23,200 nt of DNA from Pseudomonadota bacterium (GTDB lineage: Bacteria > Pseudomonadota > Alphaproteobacteria > Acetobacterales > Acetobacteraceae): NCBI GenBank assembly GCA_021829055.1, contig JAJZCS010000004.1, positions 1 through 23,200 of the forward strand, written 5' to 3'. The position numbers and the translations under genes are program-made. The notes beneath the pieces were generated by a model. That model was not told the DNA's origin. It saw only the letters and a program-made list of their open reading frames with translations, and searched no databases. This document shows, piece by piece, positions 1-8,030 of this stretch (position 1 is the stretch's first letter; each line of letters begins with the position of its first letter).

Positions 1-42
1 CGCCGCTGTCGGCGTGGCACCGCCATGAAGAATCTGGCCCAT
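1..42 (-). CDS. IS481-like transposase, N-terminus only (runs off the left edge)
   Basis: Fourteen codons are visible on the minus strand, reading MGQILHGGATPTAA from an ATG at 42-40. This closely resembles the start of many IS481-family transposases (MGQ-LHGSATTT...). A strong ribosome binding site, GGAGGG, lies on the minus strand at about 55-50, just upstream of the ATG, which supports a genuine start. The rest of the gene lies outside the window, so whether it is intact cannot be judged. The family call rests on a short motif and is an inference; the presence of a start with a good ribosome binding site is seen directly. Confidence 0.5.
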   Translation of the reverse strand, partial: MGQILHGGATPTAA

Positions 43-129
43 CGTGCTTCCCTCCATGCATAAGACATGGATCGCACCATCAAAGTCCGGAAACAAACAG
101 CTAGATACGGGATTCCTCACTCATTGCGG

Positions 130-1737
130 TTACCGCTGCGCCGAACTGTTTGACCACGGGGGCTCGCGGCGGCGGAAGGTCTGCCAGGCCATGCGAAGAA
201 GCATATTAGATTCGGATACACTGTGCGCGGACCATCCAACAACGACGCCAGCGGCTTGCGATACCGCCGGTGTGCTCCAACAGTCGTTACTAAGTGCCTC
301 AATGAGTTGGCAGGTAGTGACCATGTCGTTGGCGTAGCCCAGCTGGGTTTGCAATCGCGAGAGATCACGGAAATAACGTCGTGTTCGCTTTTGCTTGCGG
401 GTCAGATCTTCCATCACCGAGCCCAGGCTGTCCGCGATATACCGGAGATTTTTTGCGGCGACCCTCAGCCGGTGAAGTGCCTGCGGAGAAAGACGACGAA
501 AATGCTCTCCGCGCTTATGTACACGACGATGGCTATCGATGAGAACAGTAGTTGCGAAGGAGATGACGGGACCGCTAAGGCCGGGACTGGCCATCGCACA
601 AGCCTGCCATTCTGCGCTCCCAATCCACATGCCCAGTGCTAGATGGAACCGTACGTAGGGTTCGGCGCTAAGCAGATGTCGGACGGAGTTGTAGGCCTCA
701 CCGCGCTGTTTTTCAGCTGCTAGCTGCAAGGAGCCGAAGTCGCCGAGGTTTTTGCATCCATCGACAATCTTTGGCAACGTTTCGGTCAGAAACACGTCCC
801 AGTTTCGCGCTGCGCTGCAGTCGTTCGCGGCAGATCGGGCATTTTCAAGAAAGCCGCCCAAGATCTCAGGCGGCATGATGCCACGCAACAGCCGGAGTGC
901 GGAGCGCAGGCGTCTTAGCCCAATCCGCAGCTGATGCACGCCTTCAGAGTTGCGTCCATCGGCGGCCGCGTCATGGTTAGTGAGAACATGATTCTGAAAG
1001 CCACGCAGAATCTGAATTATTGCGGCGTCCCCGCAGCCTTGCCTGTCCAACGAGAGGGGTATGAATTTGGAGAATTCTGGAGGCTGGCCAATCGCGAGAG
1101 CGAAACCTCGCGTGGCTTGACTCATGGTCGACAAGGTAAAACGATGACTCTTAAAGATGCACGCAGCCGCTTCAAAAACTGTACGGGGTTGGCCGCTGGC
1201 CAAGGTCAGTTTCACTTCACTCATCTGGCGCACGTGTGCGCCAGATGCAATTGTCCCCTGATCGATGACTACATGCACGGCCGATACGCCGATCTTAAGC
1301 CGGCATTCTCGACGCCGAACCTTAATGACGAAGGCAGGTTCGATTGCCAGCCGTTTGAGGGACACCTGCCACTCGGGGGCCAAATCTGGCTCAAGTCCCA
1401 TCAAATCAGGAATGAACTCGCGGACTTCCCGGAACGATTTGATAGTACGTTCGGGTTCTCCAGGAGGGGGGCCTGACAGTGTCTGGATGAGGCGTTTTCC
1501 CCGCCTCCTTACCGACAACATGACGCCGGCACGGTGTAACGCGAAATCCGCAGTATCAAAGTATCCGATCTTTATCCGGCGCGTGATAAAAGCAGGGTTG
1601 CATCCAGCAATAGCCGCTATACAGTTCTCCAAGTCTCCCAAGCCACGATTGTCGAATTGCAGGATCAGACCGGCATCGTCGGAACGCGCCTCCTTAATCG
1701 TTGCCACGCCAGCGTTCGTCCGCTTGTCGGCTTTCAC
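130..1737 (-). CDS. CYTH-CHAD domain protein (triphosphate/polyphosphate-binding type)
   Basis: A 535-residue protein with an N-terminal CYTH (triphosphate tunnel) region, about residues 20-215, and a C-terminal CHAD region, about 235-520. CYTH is recognised from YFDTADFALHRAGVMLSVRR (59-78) and SEVKLTLASG (173-182). CHAD is recognised from the His/Arg-rich helices VHQLRIGLRRLRSALRLL (267-284) and LHRLRVAAKNLRY. CYTH-CHAD proteins are usually inorganic triphosphatases, and CHAD domains bind polyphosphate. Here the canonical first-strand ExExK motif is replaced by GLILQ (23-27), so metal-dependent catalysis is doubtful while the CHAD basic residues remain. The start is GTG, preceded by GGTGGGATC; an in-frame stop lies just upstream, so no longer form exists. 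The gene stands alone between transposon fragments and has no obvious operon partner. Confidence 0.85.
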   Translation of the reverse strand: MKADKRTNAGVATIKEARSDDAGLILQFDNRGLGDLENCIAAIAGCNPAFITRRIKIGYFDTADFALHRAGVMLSVRRRGKRLIQTLSGPPPGEPERTIKSFREVREFIPDLMGLEPDLAPEWQVSLKRLAIEPAFVIKVRRRECRLKIGVSAVHVVIDQGTIASGAHVRQMSEVKLTLASGQPRTVFEAAACIFKSHRFTLSTMSQATRGFALAIGQPPEFSKFIPLSLDRQGCGDAAIIQILRGFQNHVLTNHDAAADGRNSEGVHQLRIGLRRLRSALRLLRGIMPPEILGGFLENARSAANDCSAARNWDVFLTETLPKIVDGCKNLGDFGSLQLAAEKQRGEAYNSVRHLLSAEPYVRFHLALGMWIGSAEWQACAMASPGLSGPVISFATTVLIDSHRRVHKRGEHFRRLSPQALHRLRVAAKNLRYIADSLGSVMEDLTRKQKRTRRYFRDLSRLQTQLGYANDMVTTCQLIEALSNDCWSTPAVSQAAGVVVGWSAHSVSESNMLLRMAWQTFRRREPPWSNSSAQR

Positions 1738-1855
1738 GATCCCACCGCGTCTGTTTCAGCGTTCGAGTACACAAAATATCTAGTGGTCAACGATACGGCG
1801 TTGGGTGGTGGAAGAAAAGCTAGATTCTGAAGGCGATATTAGCGCAGGCGATAGG

Positions 1856-1990
1856 TTAAGCCAATTGCGTTCGGTCGCCTTGATCCTCCTTTAAGAGCCT
1901 AAAGTCGATGATCTGACCCGACATTGCCGGGTAGCCGCTCTCCTTCAGCCGCGCCTCCAACACTTCGAACAGCCGGCGGAAGAATGCCCA
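1856..1990 (-). pseudogene. IS5-family transposase N-terminal fragment
   Basis: The minus-strand frame from 1990 to the stop at 1856-1858 reads WAFFRRLFEVLEARLKESGY and then PAMSGQIIDFRLLKEDQGDR. The part up to SGYPAMSGQIID matches the N-terminal domain of IS5-family (IS1031/ISL2-like) transposases, where SGYLAMxGQIIDATLV is typical. The similarity breaks off right after IID and the frame stops 15 codons later, so this is a truncated remnant. It is the part of the protein that is missing from the IS5-like remnant at 8031-8506, but the order and distance do not fit one simple insertion. Confidence 0.5.
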
Positions 1991-2105
1991 TGCCGAGATA
2001 GCGTTTGGTCGACTAGGTGGTGCCGGCGATGTGGCGGAGCCTGGCGGCGGCGAGGTTGAGACAGGCTTGGCCGTTGGGGAATGCGCCGAGGGTTCCTACG
2101 GTATG
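1989..2105 (-). pseudogene. IS256-family transposase C-terminal fragment
   Basis: The minus-strand frame from 2105 reads HTVGTLGAFPNGQACLNLAA, then ARLRHIAGTT, a TAG stop, and STKRYLGM. This resembles the end of IS256/Mutator-type transposases (VGAFPDGxSALMLVxARLRHVAGTxWGxxRYLxM). The TAG sits where a Trp (TGG) is expected, so a single substitution has interrupted the frame. The remnant abuts the IS5-like fragment at about 1990, so one element was probably truncated by the other or by a deletion. No flanking inverted repeats were identified. Confidence 0.45.
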
Positions 2106-2291
2106 AGGGCAGAGCGGCGCGCTTGTGCGGGCGCGTTGTGAAATGTGACCTCAAATCTCTCGCGCGCCGCTACCACCCCGTCACAGAGCGGCCACCCAAA
2201 GGCCCTGGCGGCGCATCGCCGACGATGCGAAGTCAGCGCAGCAATCGTGCGACACCAGCACACCAGCAATGCCATGCGCGCAACCGATGGC

Positions 2292-3731
2292 TCACAGGCC
2301 CGTTCCACCGACGGTCAAGCCGGAGATTTTTATTGTCGGTTGTCCTACACCCACGGGAACGCCTTGGCCGTTTTTACCGCACGTGCCGATACCTGGATCG
2401 AGTTCGAGATCGGATCCGACAATCTCAACCTTGGTCAAAGCATCCGGGCCGTTGCCGATCAGCGTAGCACCCCTGACGGGTGGCCCGATCCGCCCGTCCT
2501 CGATCAAGTACGCTTCGGACGCGGAGAAAACGAATTTCCCCGACGTAATGTCGACTTGGCCGCCACCGAAGTTTGCAGCATAGATCCCGCGCTTGACCGA
2601 ATGGATCATGTCTTCGCGTGAGGCCGTACCGGCAAGCATGATCGTATTGGTCATCCGCGGCATCGGCAGATGTGCGTAGGATTGTCTACGACCGTTGCCT
2701 GTCGCACGCATGTTCATCAGACGCGCGTTTTGCCGATCCTGAAGATAGCCGACGAGGATCCCATCCTCGATCAGCACCGTGCGTTGTGTCGGTGTACCCT
2801 CGTCATCCACGGTAAGAGAGCCGCGCCGACCCGGGATTGTCCCATCATCAATGACGGTGACACCTTTTGAAGCGATTCGACTGCCCATTAGACCAGAAAA
2901 CGCCGATGTCTTTTTACGGTTGAAATCGCCTTCCAACCCATGGCCGATGGCTTCATGTAAAAGAATTCCAGGCCAGCCGTGACCAAGCACCACTGGCATT
3001 TCGCCTGCAGGCGCGGCAATGCTGACAAGGTTAAGCTCGGCCTTGCGAATGGCTTCGTCGACAGCCGCGCGCCAGAATTCCGGCGCGGTGACGCTTGTGT
3101 AAGTCTCTCTACCACCGGCGCCGTGACTCCCAACCTCGCGTCGGCCATTGTGCTCCATCACCACCGAGACATGCAGCACGACAAGCGGCCTGACGTCCGC
3201 TGTACGGGAGCCGTCGGGTCGGAGGATCTCCACCACCTGCCATTCACCCGAAAGATTCGCCATGACCTGTACCACGCGGGAATCCTTGTTCCGCGCGTAC
3301 GCGTCAATGTCGCCAAGCAAAAGAGCACGCGCTTCGAAAGTTTGCTCCGTGAGTGGGTTGAGACTCGTGTAGAGCGGCGCTGGTGTCGGCGCTGGGGCAA
3401 CTGAGATCGTGCCAGCGTCGCCAAGCCGAGCCTCACGCAGCACTTCAAGGGCGCGCTTGAGAGCGGCATGTGAAAGTTCACCAGCGTGCGAATACAGTGA
3501 TGCTTCCCCACTGACCGAACGGAGGCCAAAGCCGCGGTGCGAATCGAAGCTCGCGTTGCGGATACGGCCGTCATCCATGCTGATGAGTTCGGACTCACGG
3601 TATTCTATGAACAACTCCCCATCATCAGCCTTGTCGAGCACCGGCGCCATGGCCCGTGCCGCCTCCAAAGGATCAATGCCGTCGTTGCCGTGAAACAAGC
3701 GATCGGCTGTTGCTAGTGTGTCAGATTTCAT
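2292..3731 (-). CDS. tldD: TldD metalloprotease
   Basis: A 479-residue TldD-family protein, the usual length for the family. The metal-binding motif HEAIGH sits at residues 259-264 in the context ILLHEAIGHGLEGD, and a conserved Cys lies near the C-terminus at about 451 (GTCGKNGQG), matching the HExxxH plus Cys metal site known for TldD. The cytoplasmic TldD/TldE protease degrades unfolded peptides and matures certain modified peptides. The partner gene tldE/pmbA is not in the window. The ATG at 3731 overlaps the stop of the upstream heme A synthase homologue by four bases (ATGA), so the two are translationally coupled and tldD is the last gene of a three-gene operon. Confidence 0.95.
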   Translation of the reverse strand: MKSDTLATADRLFHGNDGIDPLEAARAMAPVLDKADDGELFIEYRESELISMDDGRIRNASFDSHRGFGLRSVSGEASLYSHAGELSHAALKRALEVLREARLGDAGTISVAPAPTPAPLYTSLNPLTEQTFEARALLLGDIDAYARNKDSRVVQVMANLSGEWQVVEILRPDGSRTADVRPLVVLHVSVVMEHNGRREVGSHGAGGRETYTSVTAPEFWRAAVDEAIRKAELNLVSIAAPAGEMPVVLGHGWPGILLHEAIGHGLEGDFNRKKTSAFSGLMGSRIASKGVTVIDDGTIPGRRGSLTVDDEGTPTQRTVLIEDGILVGYLQDRQNARLMNMRATGNGRRQSYAHLPMPRMTNTIMLAGTASREDMIHSVKRGIYAANFGGGQVDITSGKFVFSASEAYLIEDGRIGPPVRGATLIGNGPDALTKVEIVGSDLELDPGIGTCGKNGQGVPVGVGQPTIKISGLTVGGTGL

Positions 3732-4792
3732 TCAGCCGCCTTCGTAACTAGGTATGGGATGGTCGCGTTGGTGCCGCGCACCGTATGGCGGCATGCTATA
3801 CACGCGGCGAGAACTAAAACCGCGTTCAGCTCGTGACTATAGCCGATCGAATTCATTCCCGAGACAAGAGCCGTCATCCCCAGTATATATTGTAGCGATA
3901 CCGACAGCGCTAGGAGCAGAAAAAGATCGCGTGCCTTAGTGCCCGTCGGCACGCGCAAGCCCTGAACCGCGGCAATCAAGACTACTACGGTGGCTGCCGT
4001 GGCGAGCGCCCGGTGTTCAAACTGCACAGTTCCCTGATTGGCCACGAGATTCAACCAGAGTGGGTGCAACGCCCAAGCATTTTGGGGCATGACATGGCCG
4101 TTCATCAGCGGAAATGTATTGTAAACGCGATTTGCCCCTGTTGCCGCGACTAAGCTTCCAGTACTCATGGCGGCGATAATGAGCGCGATGGCAGTCGTTA
4201 ACCACGGGCGGAGGTGAGTGCTTCCTTCAACGGGTACTGGTACGGGATTTCGGATGCTGAGGGCCGCCCACAGCACCGCAGAGAAAATCATCATCGCCAG
4301 GACGAAATGAGAAGCAAGCCAAAGAGGGGATGGGGACAGAGTACCAGGAGACATGGCCGAGCGAACCATGTACCAACCCATCGTTGCTTCAGCGGCTCCA
4401 GCCGAGAAAATAAACAAGAGCCATATCGTCAGCCTATTTGAAATTCTGTGCTGCCACCGAAAGACGGCGAGTGGTATAATGAATGCTATTCCCGTCAGGC
4501 GGCCCCAGTCACGATCCAGGATGTTTGGCCAGGCCATTGCCTTGAACTGGGTTAGCGTCATGGCCGGATGCAACGACTGAAACTGGGGCGTCCTCTGGTA
4601 TAGCGCAAAAAGATGCTTCCAGCCAGCATCGCTAACTGGGGGGAGAAAACCCACAATCGGCTTCCATACTTGCAGCGCAAAGCCGGCGTCAACAGTGCGG
4701 ACGTACCCGCCACCGACTACCATTCCGAAAATCATCGCCGCAATTGCGAGCAGCCAGTTTCCAACGAGGCGGTCGCCAGTTTTTGGGTTCAT
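3728..4792 (-). CDS. COX15/CtaA-like membrane protein, divergent paralogue lacking the first Glu/His motif
   Basis: A 354-residue polytopic membrane protein of the COX15/CtaA heme A synthase family, with about eight transmembrane segments. It aligns with its upstream neighbour throughout: GFLPPVSDAGWKHLFALYQ matches GIIPPLTHHEWERMFALYK, and NTFPLMNG is shared. Of the four conserved heme-ligand histidines, three are kept (about H162, H260, H320). In the first motif, where the neighbour has EWIHR, this protein has NILDR: the Glu is Asn90 and the His is Asp93. In Bacillus CtaA the equivalent Glu and His are reported as essential. The protein may therefore be a non-catalytic partner, a heme carrier, or have a new function. 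ATGA overlaps at both ends place it in the middle of the operon. Confidence 0.8.
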   Translation of the reverse strand: MNPKTGDRLVGNWLLAIAAMIFGMVVGGGYVRTVDAGFALQVWKPIVGFLPPVSDAGWKHLFALYQRTPQFQSLHPAMTLTQFKAMAWPNILDRDWGRLTGIAFIIPLAVFRWQHRISNRLTIWLLFIFSAGAAEATMGWYMVRSAMSPGTLSPSPLWLASHFVLAMMIFSAVLWAALSIRNPVPVPVEGSTHLRPWLTTAIALIIAAMSTGSLVAATGANRVYNTFPLMNGHVMPQNAWALHPLWLNLVANQGTVQFEHRALATAATVVVLIAAVQGLRVPTGTKARDLFLLLALSVSLQYILGMTALVSGMNSIGYSHELNAVLVLAACIACRHTVRGTNATIPYLVTKAAE

Positions 4793-5892
4793 GCTGGGTG
4801 CTGGCCACGCAGTTCGAACCAGGCCCAGATTGCGGCAGCCAGCAGCAGCACAGCGTTCATCTGATGCACGACACCAAAATCGAGGATTTTCGATACGAGG
4901 GTCGTAACACCAAGAAAGTATTGCAAAATCAATAATCCGCCCGTGGCGAGAAACGCATCGCGAGCGCGTGGCGGCACATTAGCGCGGATTGCTATCACGA
5001 CCGAGGAGATGACGGCGACCGCCGCAGCCGTTCCCACCACGCGGTGGTTCCATTGTGCTGCTACCTTGTTTTCAAACCAGTTGCGCCAGAACGGATGCAG
5101 GCTGGCGTAACCGTTGGGCATCCATCTTCCATTCATCAGTGGGAATGTGTTGTCGACGTTATATGCATGGAGGCCGGAGAGAAAGGTGCCAGCGAATATG
5201 GCAACGCAGATTGCTATAATTGAGGCAACGGCAAAGCCGCGCGCTACCCGATACTGCGCTGCCTCGGGCGGAGCCAGCCGTTCGGAAGCCGGTTTCAGTA
5301 CAACCAGAGCAGTAACAAAAACAGCGATCGCCAATGCCGTCGCAAAGCAATAATGAATAGAAAGGCGCCAGACAGCTACTTCCGTCAGGCCAGGCTGAAA
5401 TCCCGAGGCCACCATCCACCAACCGATCACACCCTGCACCAGTCCTAGCACGAGGAGCAGCAAGAGCCACGGCCGTAATCGCCGCTCCAATCGGCCTGTC
5501 CACCAGAACCAGAACAAAGGGATTCCGAAATCAAGACCCAGTAAGCGTCCCCACAACCGGTGGATCCATTCTGGCCAGAAAATTGCTTTAAAGCCGGCAA
5601 GAGTCATATGCGGGTTTAGCAGCCGGTACTGCGGAATGGTTTTGTAGAGCGCGAACATACGTTCCCATTCATGGTGGGTTAAAGGTGGAATTATACCGGA
5701 GACCGGCTGCCAAGCCATGATCGACAGCCCTGCGTTGTCGTTCTGCACGTAAGCGCCGATGCCGAACATCTCGACAATGATCGAAAAAGTAAAGAACAGC
5801 CAAGTCGCGACAGCCTTCCGGTTGACTTTGCTTGCTGCCAGCTTTTCCAAGCTGTGCCGCGCATCGACGTCGACAACAGATTGCGATGCCAT
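4789..5892 (-). CDS. ctaA: Heme A synthase, COX15/CtaA family
   Basis: A 367-residue inner-membrane protein that should oxidise heme O to heme A for cytochrome c oxidase. It has about eight transmembrane helices. The four expected histidines are present: H111 (in EWIHRLWGR), H180 (SIHYCFA), H283 (WNHRVVG) and H343 (VVHQMNA), and the catalytic-region Glu108 is kept. The Bacillus-type extracellular cysteine pair is absent, as in alphaproteobacterial and mitochondrial forms. The frame is open to a further upstream ATG at 5967, but the start at 5892 (MASQSVVDVD) is preferred because AAAGGA lies 7 bases before it, and this leaves 93 bp for promoters before the divergent DUF962 gene. The stop overlaps the next gene by four bases. 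Confidence 0.85.
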   Translation of the reverse strand: MASQSVVDVDARHSLEKLAASKVNRKAVATWLFFTFSIIVEMFGIGAYVQNDNAGLSIMAWQPVSGIIPPLTHHEWERMFALYKTIPQYRLLNPHMTLAGFKAIFWPEWIHRLWGRLLGLDFGIPLFWFWWTGRLERRLRPWLLLLLVLGLVQGVIGWWMVASGFQPGLTEVAVWRLSIHYCFATALAIAVFVTALVVLKPASERLAPPEAAQYRVARGFAVASIIAICVAIFAGTFLSGLHAYNVDNTFPLMNGRWMPNGYASLHPFWRNWFENKVAAQWNHRVVGTAAAVAVISSVVIAIRANVPPRARDAFLATGGLLILQYFLGVTTLVSKILDFGVVHQMNAVLLLAAAIWAWFELRGQHPA

Positions 5893-5985
5893 GGCTCGGT
5901 CCTTTGGCGTGGGAGTGTACATCCCGGAATTCGCACCTGACCTGACATTTGTAAAGCTGCGCTGCATTCTGCTATTGTTGATGCA

Positions 5986-6435
5986 ATGAGCGCAACACTC
6001 GATACCCTGCTCTCCCGCTATTCAGAGCGCCACCAAGGTCGACGCTCTGAAGTGGTTCAGTGCATCTGTATTCCCGCAGTTCTGTTTGGCGCGATTGGGC
6101 TGATTCAGGCATTGAGTCTCGGCCTGGTTCTGATTTCGATTGCTGTAGCATCCATTTACTATTACCGGCTTGACGCCGCGATGGCGCTGAAAATGGCCGT
6201 CGTGATGATTTTCATGCTGGTAGTGTGGGTCACATTACTGCCGGCGCACGGAGCCGCGTGGCTCGCGATCCTGTTCGTGCTTTTTAGCTGGCTCGGCCTT
6301 TTTATTGGCCACCACCTCGAGGGGCGGCGGTCGTCGTTCTTCGAGGATCTGCGTTACGTGATGGTCGGGCCACTTTTTGTTCTCTCCGTTCTCGGAGGAA
6401 CGCGACCGGCGTCGGGGGACGCTTCGGTGCCTTAA
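5986..6435 (+). CDS. Mpo1-like (DUF962/YGL010w) membrane protein
   Basis: A 149-residue membrane protein. The C-terminal half, FIGHHLEGRRSSFFEDLRYV followed by MVGPLFVLSVL, is typical of DUF962. The yeast member, Mpo1, is an iron-dependent 2-hydroxy fatty acid dioxygenase; bacterial members are mostly uncharacterised. The N-terminal signature YxxxHxxxxNxxxHxxxxP is only partly kept: Tyr12 and His16 are present, but the Asn and second His positions read Ser and Gln (SEVVQCICIP). Four hydrophobic segments are visible. It is divergent from the ctaA operon, with 93 bp between preferred starts. No convincing ribosome binding site precedes the ATG. A functional link to heme A synthesis is not established. 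Confidence 0.75.
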   Translation: MSATLDTLLSRYSERHQGRRSEVVQCICIPAVLFGAIGLIQALSLGLVLISIAVASIYYYRLDAAMALKMAVVMIFMLVVWVTLLPAHGAAWLAILFVLFSWLGLFIGHHLEGRRSSFFEDLRYVMVGPLFVLSVLGGTRPASGDASVP

Positions 6436-6556
6436 TTGCCGGGATACTGGCAGGAATGGGTATTTTGGGGTTACAGAACCGAGTTGGCCAAAGATGTGAG
6501 AGGCAGTGTCGTCAAGACCCGATAGTGGGGTAAAGTCTAAATTGGAGGGATAAGGC

Positions 6557-6841
6557 ATGGCTAGGATTTCATGGCTTGGGGCCGCTGTCCTGCTGGGGGC
6601 GGCAGTGGCCCTCGCGGGGTGCACCAACCCTTATAACCCGGGGCAGCGGGCACTGGGCGGAGCGGCAATCGGCGCTGGCGCTGGGGCAGCCCTCGGCGCT
6701 GTCACCGGTGGGAGCGCTGCAACAGGGGCGCTAATTGGAGGGGCAGTTGGGGCTTTAGGGGGAGCAATGACAACGCCGCAACAATCCGCACCGCCGCCGC
6801 AAGGATATTACGGGAGCCAACCGCCACCACCCGGTTATTGA
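6557..6841 (+). CDS. Glycine-zipper outer-membrane lipoprotein (YMGG-like)
   Basis: A 94-residue predicted lipoprotein. The signal peptide ends in the lipobox ALAGC, giving a lipidated Cys22. The mature part contains an alternating Gly/Ala zipper at about residues 34-72 (GGAAIGAGAGAALGAV...), then a Pro/Gln/Tyr-rich tail ending PPPPGY. Proteins with such zippers are small envelope lipoproteins of unclear role. GGAGGG lies about 8 bases before the ATG. The gene converges on the lytic transglycosylase with only 15 bp between the stops. No terminator hairpin was seen in that gap. Confidence 0.8.
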   Translation: MARISWLGAAVLLGAAVALAGCTNPYNPGQRALGGAAIGAGAGAALGAVTGGSAATGALIGGAVGALGGAMTTPQQSAPPPQGYYGSQPPPPGY

Positions 6842-6856
6842 ACAGGAGGCGAGCTG

Positions 6857-7531
6857 TCACGGGGTGATAATGTGAGGTAACCCCTGCTGGGGAGGGCCGA
6901 TGTGAATGACGTAGGGGTCTGTTTGACTCGGTAGGCTTTCTCCTCCTCGTGACGTATGGCGCCAGACGGCGATTACACGCCGTGCGTAACGCTCCCCATG
7001 CGAGGGATCATCGGAATGGTAGGCGGCAATCGCCGCCGGCCAAGAGCCGAACTGTGCATGGAGTTGGAGCAAAAATTTCGCCGCGTAGGCTGCATTGCTT
7101 TTCGGATCGAAGGCCTGCACCAGCGAGGTAAACGCGTTTGGGTGATACTCGAGGTCAATTTGAAAGCACCCGACGTCGACGAAATGCGCCCCATTGCTCA
7201 GCGCGGACTGGACGAACCGTGTGGCGGCCGTGGCATTGCCAAACCAGTAGCCAGCTCCATCCACGTCGACGGCATAAGGCCAGGGAGTTCGACGAAGCCA
7301 AGACGGATCAAGCCATCCAGATTCCACCAGGCCAATGGCATGCAGCAGGCCTGCCGGCAATCCAACATTTTTGCTGATACTTCGGGCTGCGTTTATGCAA
7401 GCCTTGCCGGGATCCACCAGTCCTGGTGACGTGGTGCCAGCAGCCGCCTGCGGGGCCGCGGTCACAAGACAGAGTCCCAGAATCACACTCATAATGGGGA
7501 CGCTAACGATCGGCGCCTTTCGAGGGATCAT
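6857..7531 (-). CDS. Secreted lytic transglycosylase (SLT domain)
   Basis: A 224-residue protein with a signal peptide (residues 1 to about 31, cleavage near AAAG) and an SLT/lysozyme-like domain at about 42-190. The catalytic Glu70 lies in LLHAIGLVESGW. The motif VDVGCFQIDLEYHP matches the GxxQIxxxxH element, and AIAAYHSDD matches the AAYN-type element. It would cleave peptidoglycan in the periplasm. The reading frame continues open upstream to 8506 through non-homologous DNA and transposase debris, so a caller taking the longest frame would report a false 549-residue fusion. The ATG at 7531 is chosen because the signal peptide starts there; no strong ribosome binding site is visible, so the start is less certain than the domain. 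Confidence 0.8.
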   Translation of the reverse strand: MIPRKAPIVSVPIMSVILGLCLVTAAPQAAAGTTSPGLVDPGKACINAARSISKNVGLPAGLLHAIGLVESGWLDPSWLRRTPWPYAVDVDGAGYWFGNATAATRFVQSALSNGAHFVDVGCFQIDLEYHPNAFTSLVQAFDPKSNAAYAAKFLLQLHAQFGSWPAAIAAYHSDDPSHGERYARRVIAVWRHTSRGGESLPSQTDPYVIHIGPPQQGLPHIITP

Positions 7532-8030
7532 GCGTTGCAGCGTGCCATTCTGGCAGAGTTTGATATCGGTCCCATACGCGGTCAAATAACCCCGACCGGT
7601 GGGAGAGCGATGCTGAACCTCAAGCCCCGTGACCCATCTCGAGCGGGGGGGGGTTGGGACCAGAGCGACGTAGTCGCCACACATGGAGATTTGTTGGGGT
7701 GGAACGGCCCACGGCATCGGATGTGTCAAGATGAGGTCGCTCAGTTGTTCATCATGAAAGGGCCATTCTGATGGAAGTTGCGCATATTGATCGACGCGTC
7801 GAAGCATATTTTCACGATACACGGTATTGACGTGCAGGATCGTGTCATTCTGTGGCTGGAGCTGCGGGGCGGGCAGATAGAAAGATTTGGACACCTCGAA
7901 AAACCGTCTGATTGGGTTGGTTTGAGGGTCTGAAGATTGTCTTTGGAGGATTTGCGCCGGGTACGTGGGATTGATGGCCCGAATTCTGTGGTCTGCGGGA
8001 TTGTCGGGACTGCGTTTTCTGGCGTTTTGC
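7532..8030. other. Unexplained stretch between lytic transglycosylase and IS debris
   Basis: About 500 bases with no recognised gene. The minus frame in register with the transglycosylase is open throughout and reads non-repetitive protein-like sequence (for example FYLPAPQLQPQNDT and MLRRVDQYAQLPSEW), but no family was recognised and a signal peptide begins only at 7531. A run of nine G occurs at 7645-7653. The stretch may be a long leader plus IS flank, or the remains of a gene. Confidence 0.4.

Larger units (their letters stand above)
1738..2291. other. Gene-free stretch holding transposase debris
   Basis: These 554 bases lie between the CYTH-CHAD start and the tldD stop. No intact gene is visible. 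The central part (1856-2105) holds two transposase scraps, listed separately. The outer parts (1738-1855 and 2106-2291) show no recognisable reading frame, RNA or clear terminator. Confidence 0.6.

Noticed and set aside
934..1783. Plus-strand open frames of 172-180 codons opposite the CYTH-CHAD gene
   Set aside because: They are antisense to a well-supported gene and show no domain, signal or ribosome binding site of their own.
5893..5967. Longer N-terminus (25 extra residues) for the first heme A synthase
   Set aside because: The extension lacks a ribosome binding site and leaves only 18 bp to the divergent gene, while AAAGGA is well placed for the start at 5892.
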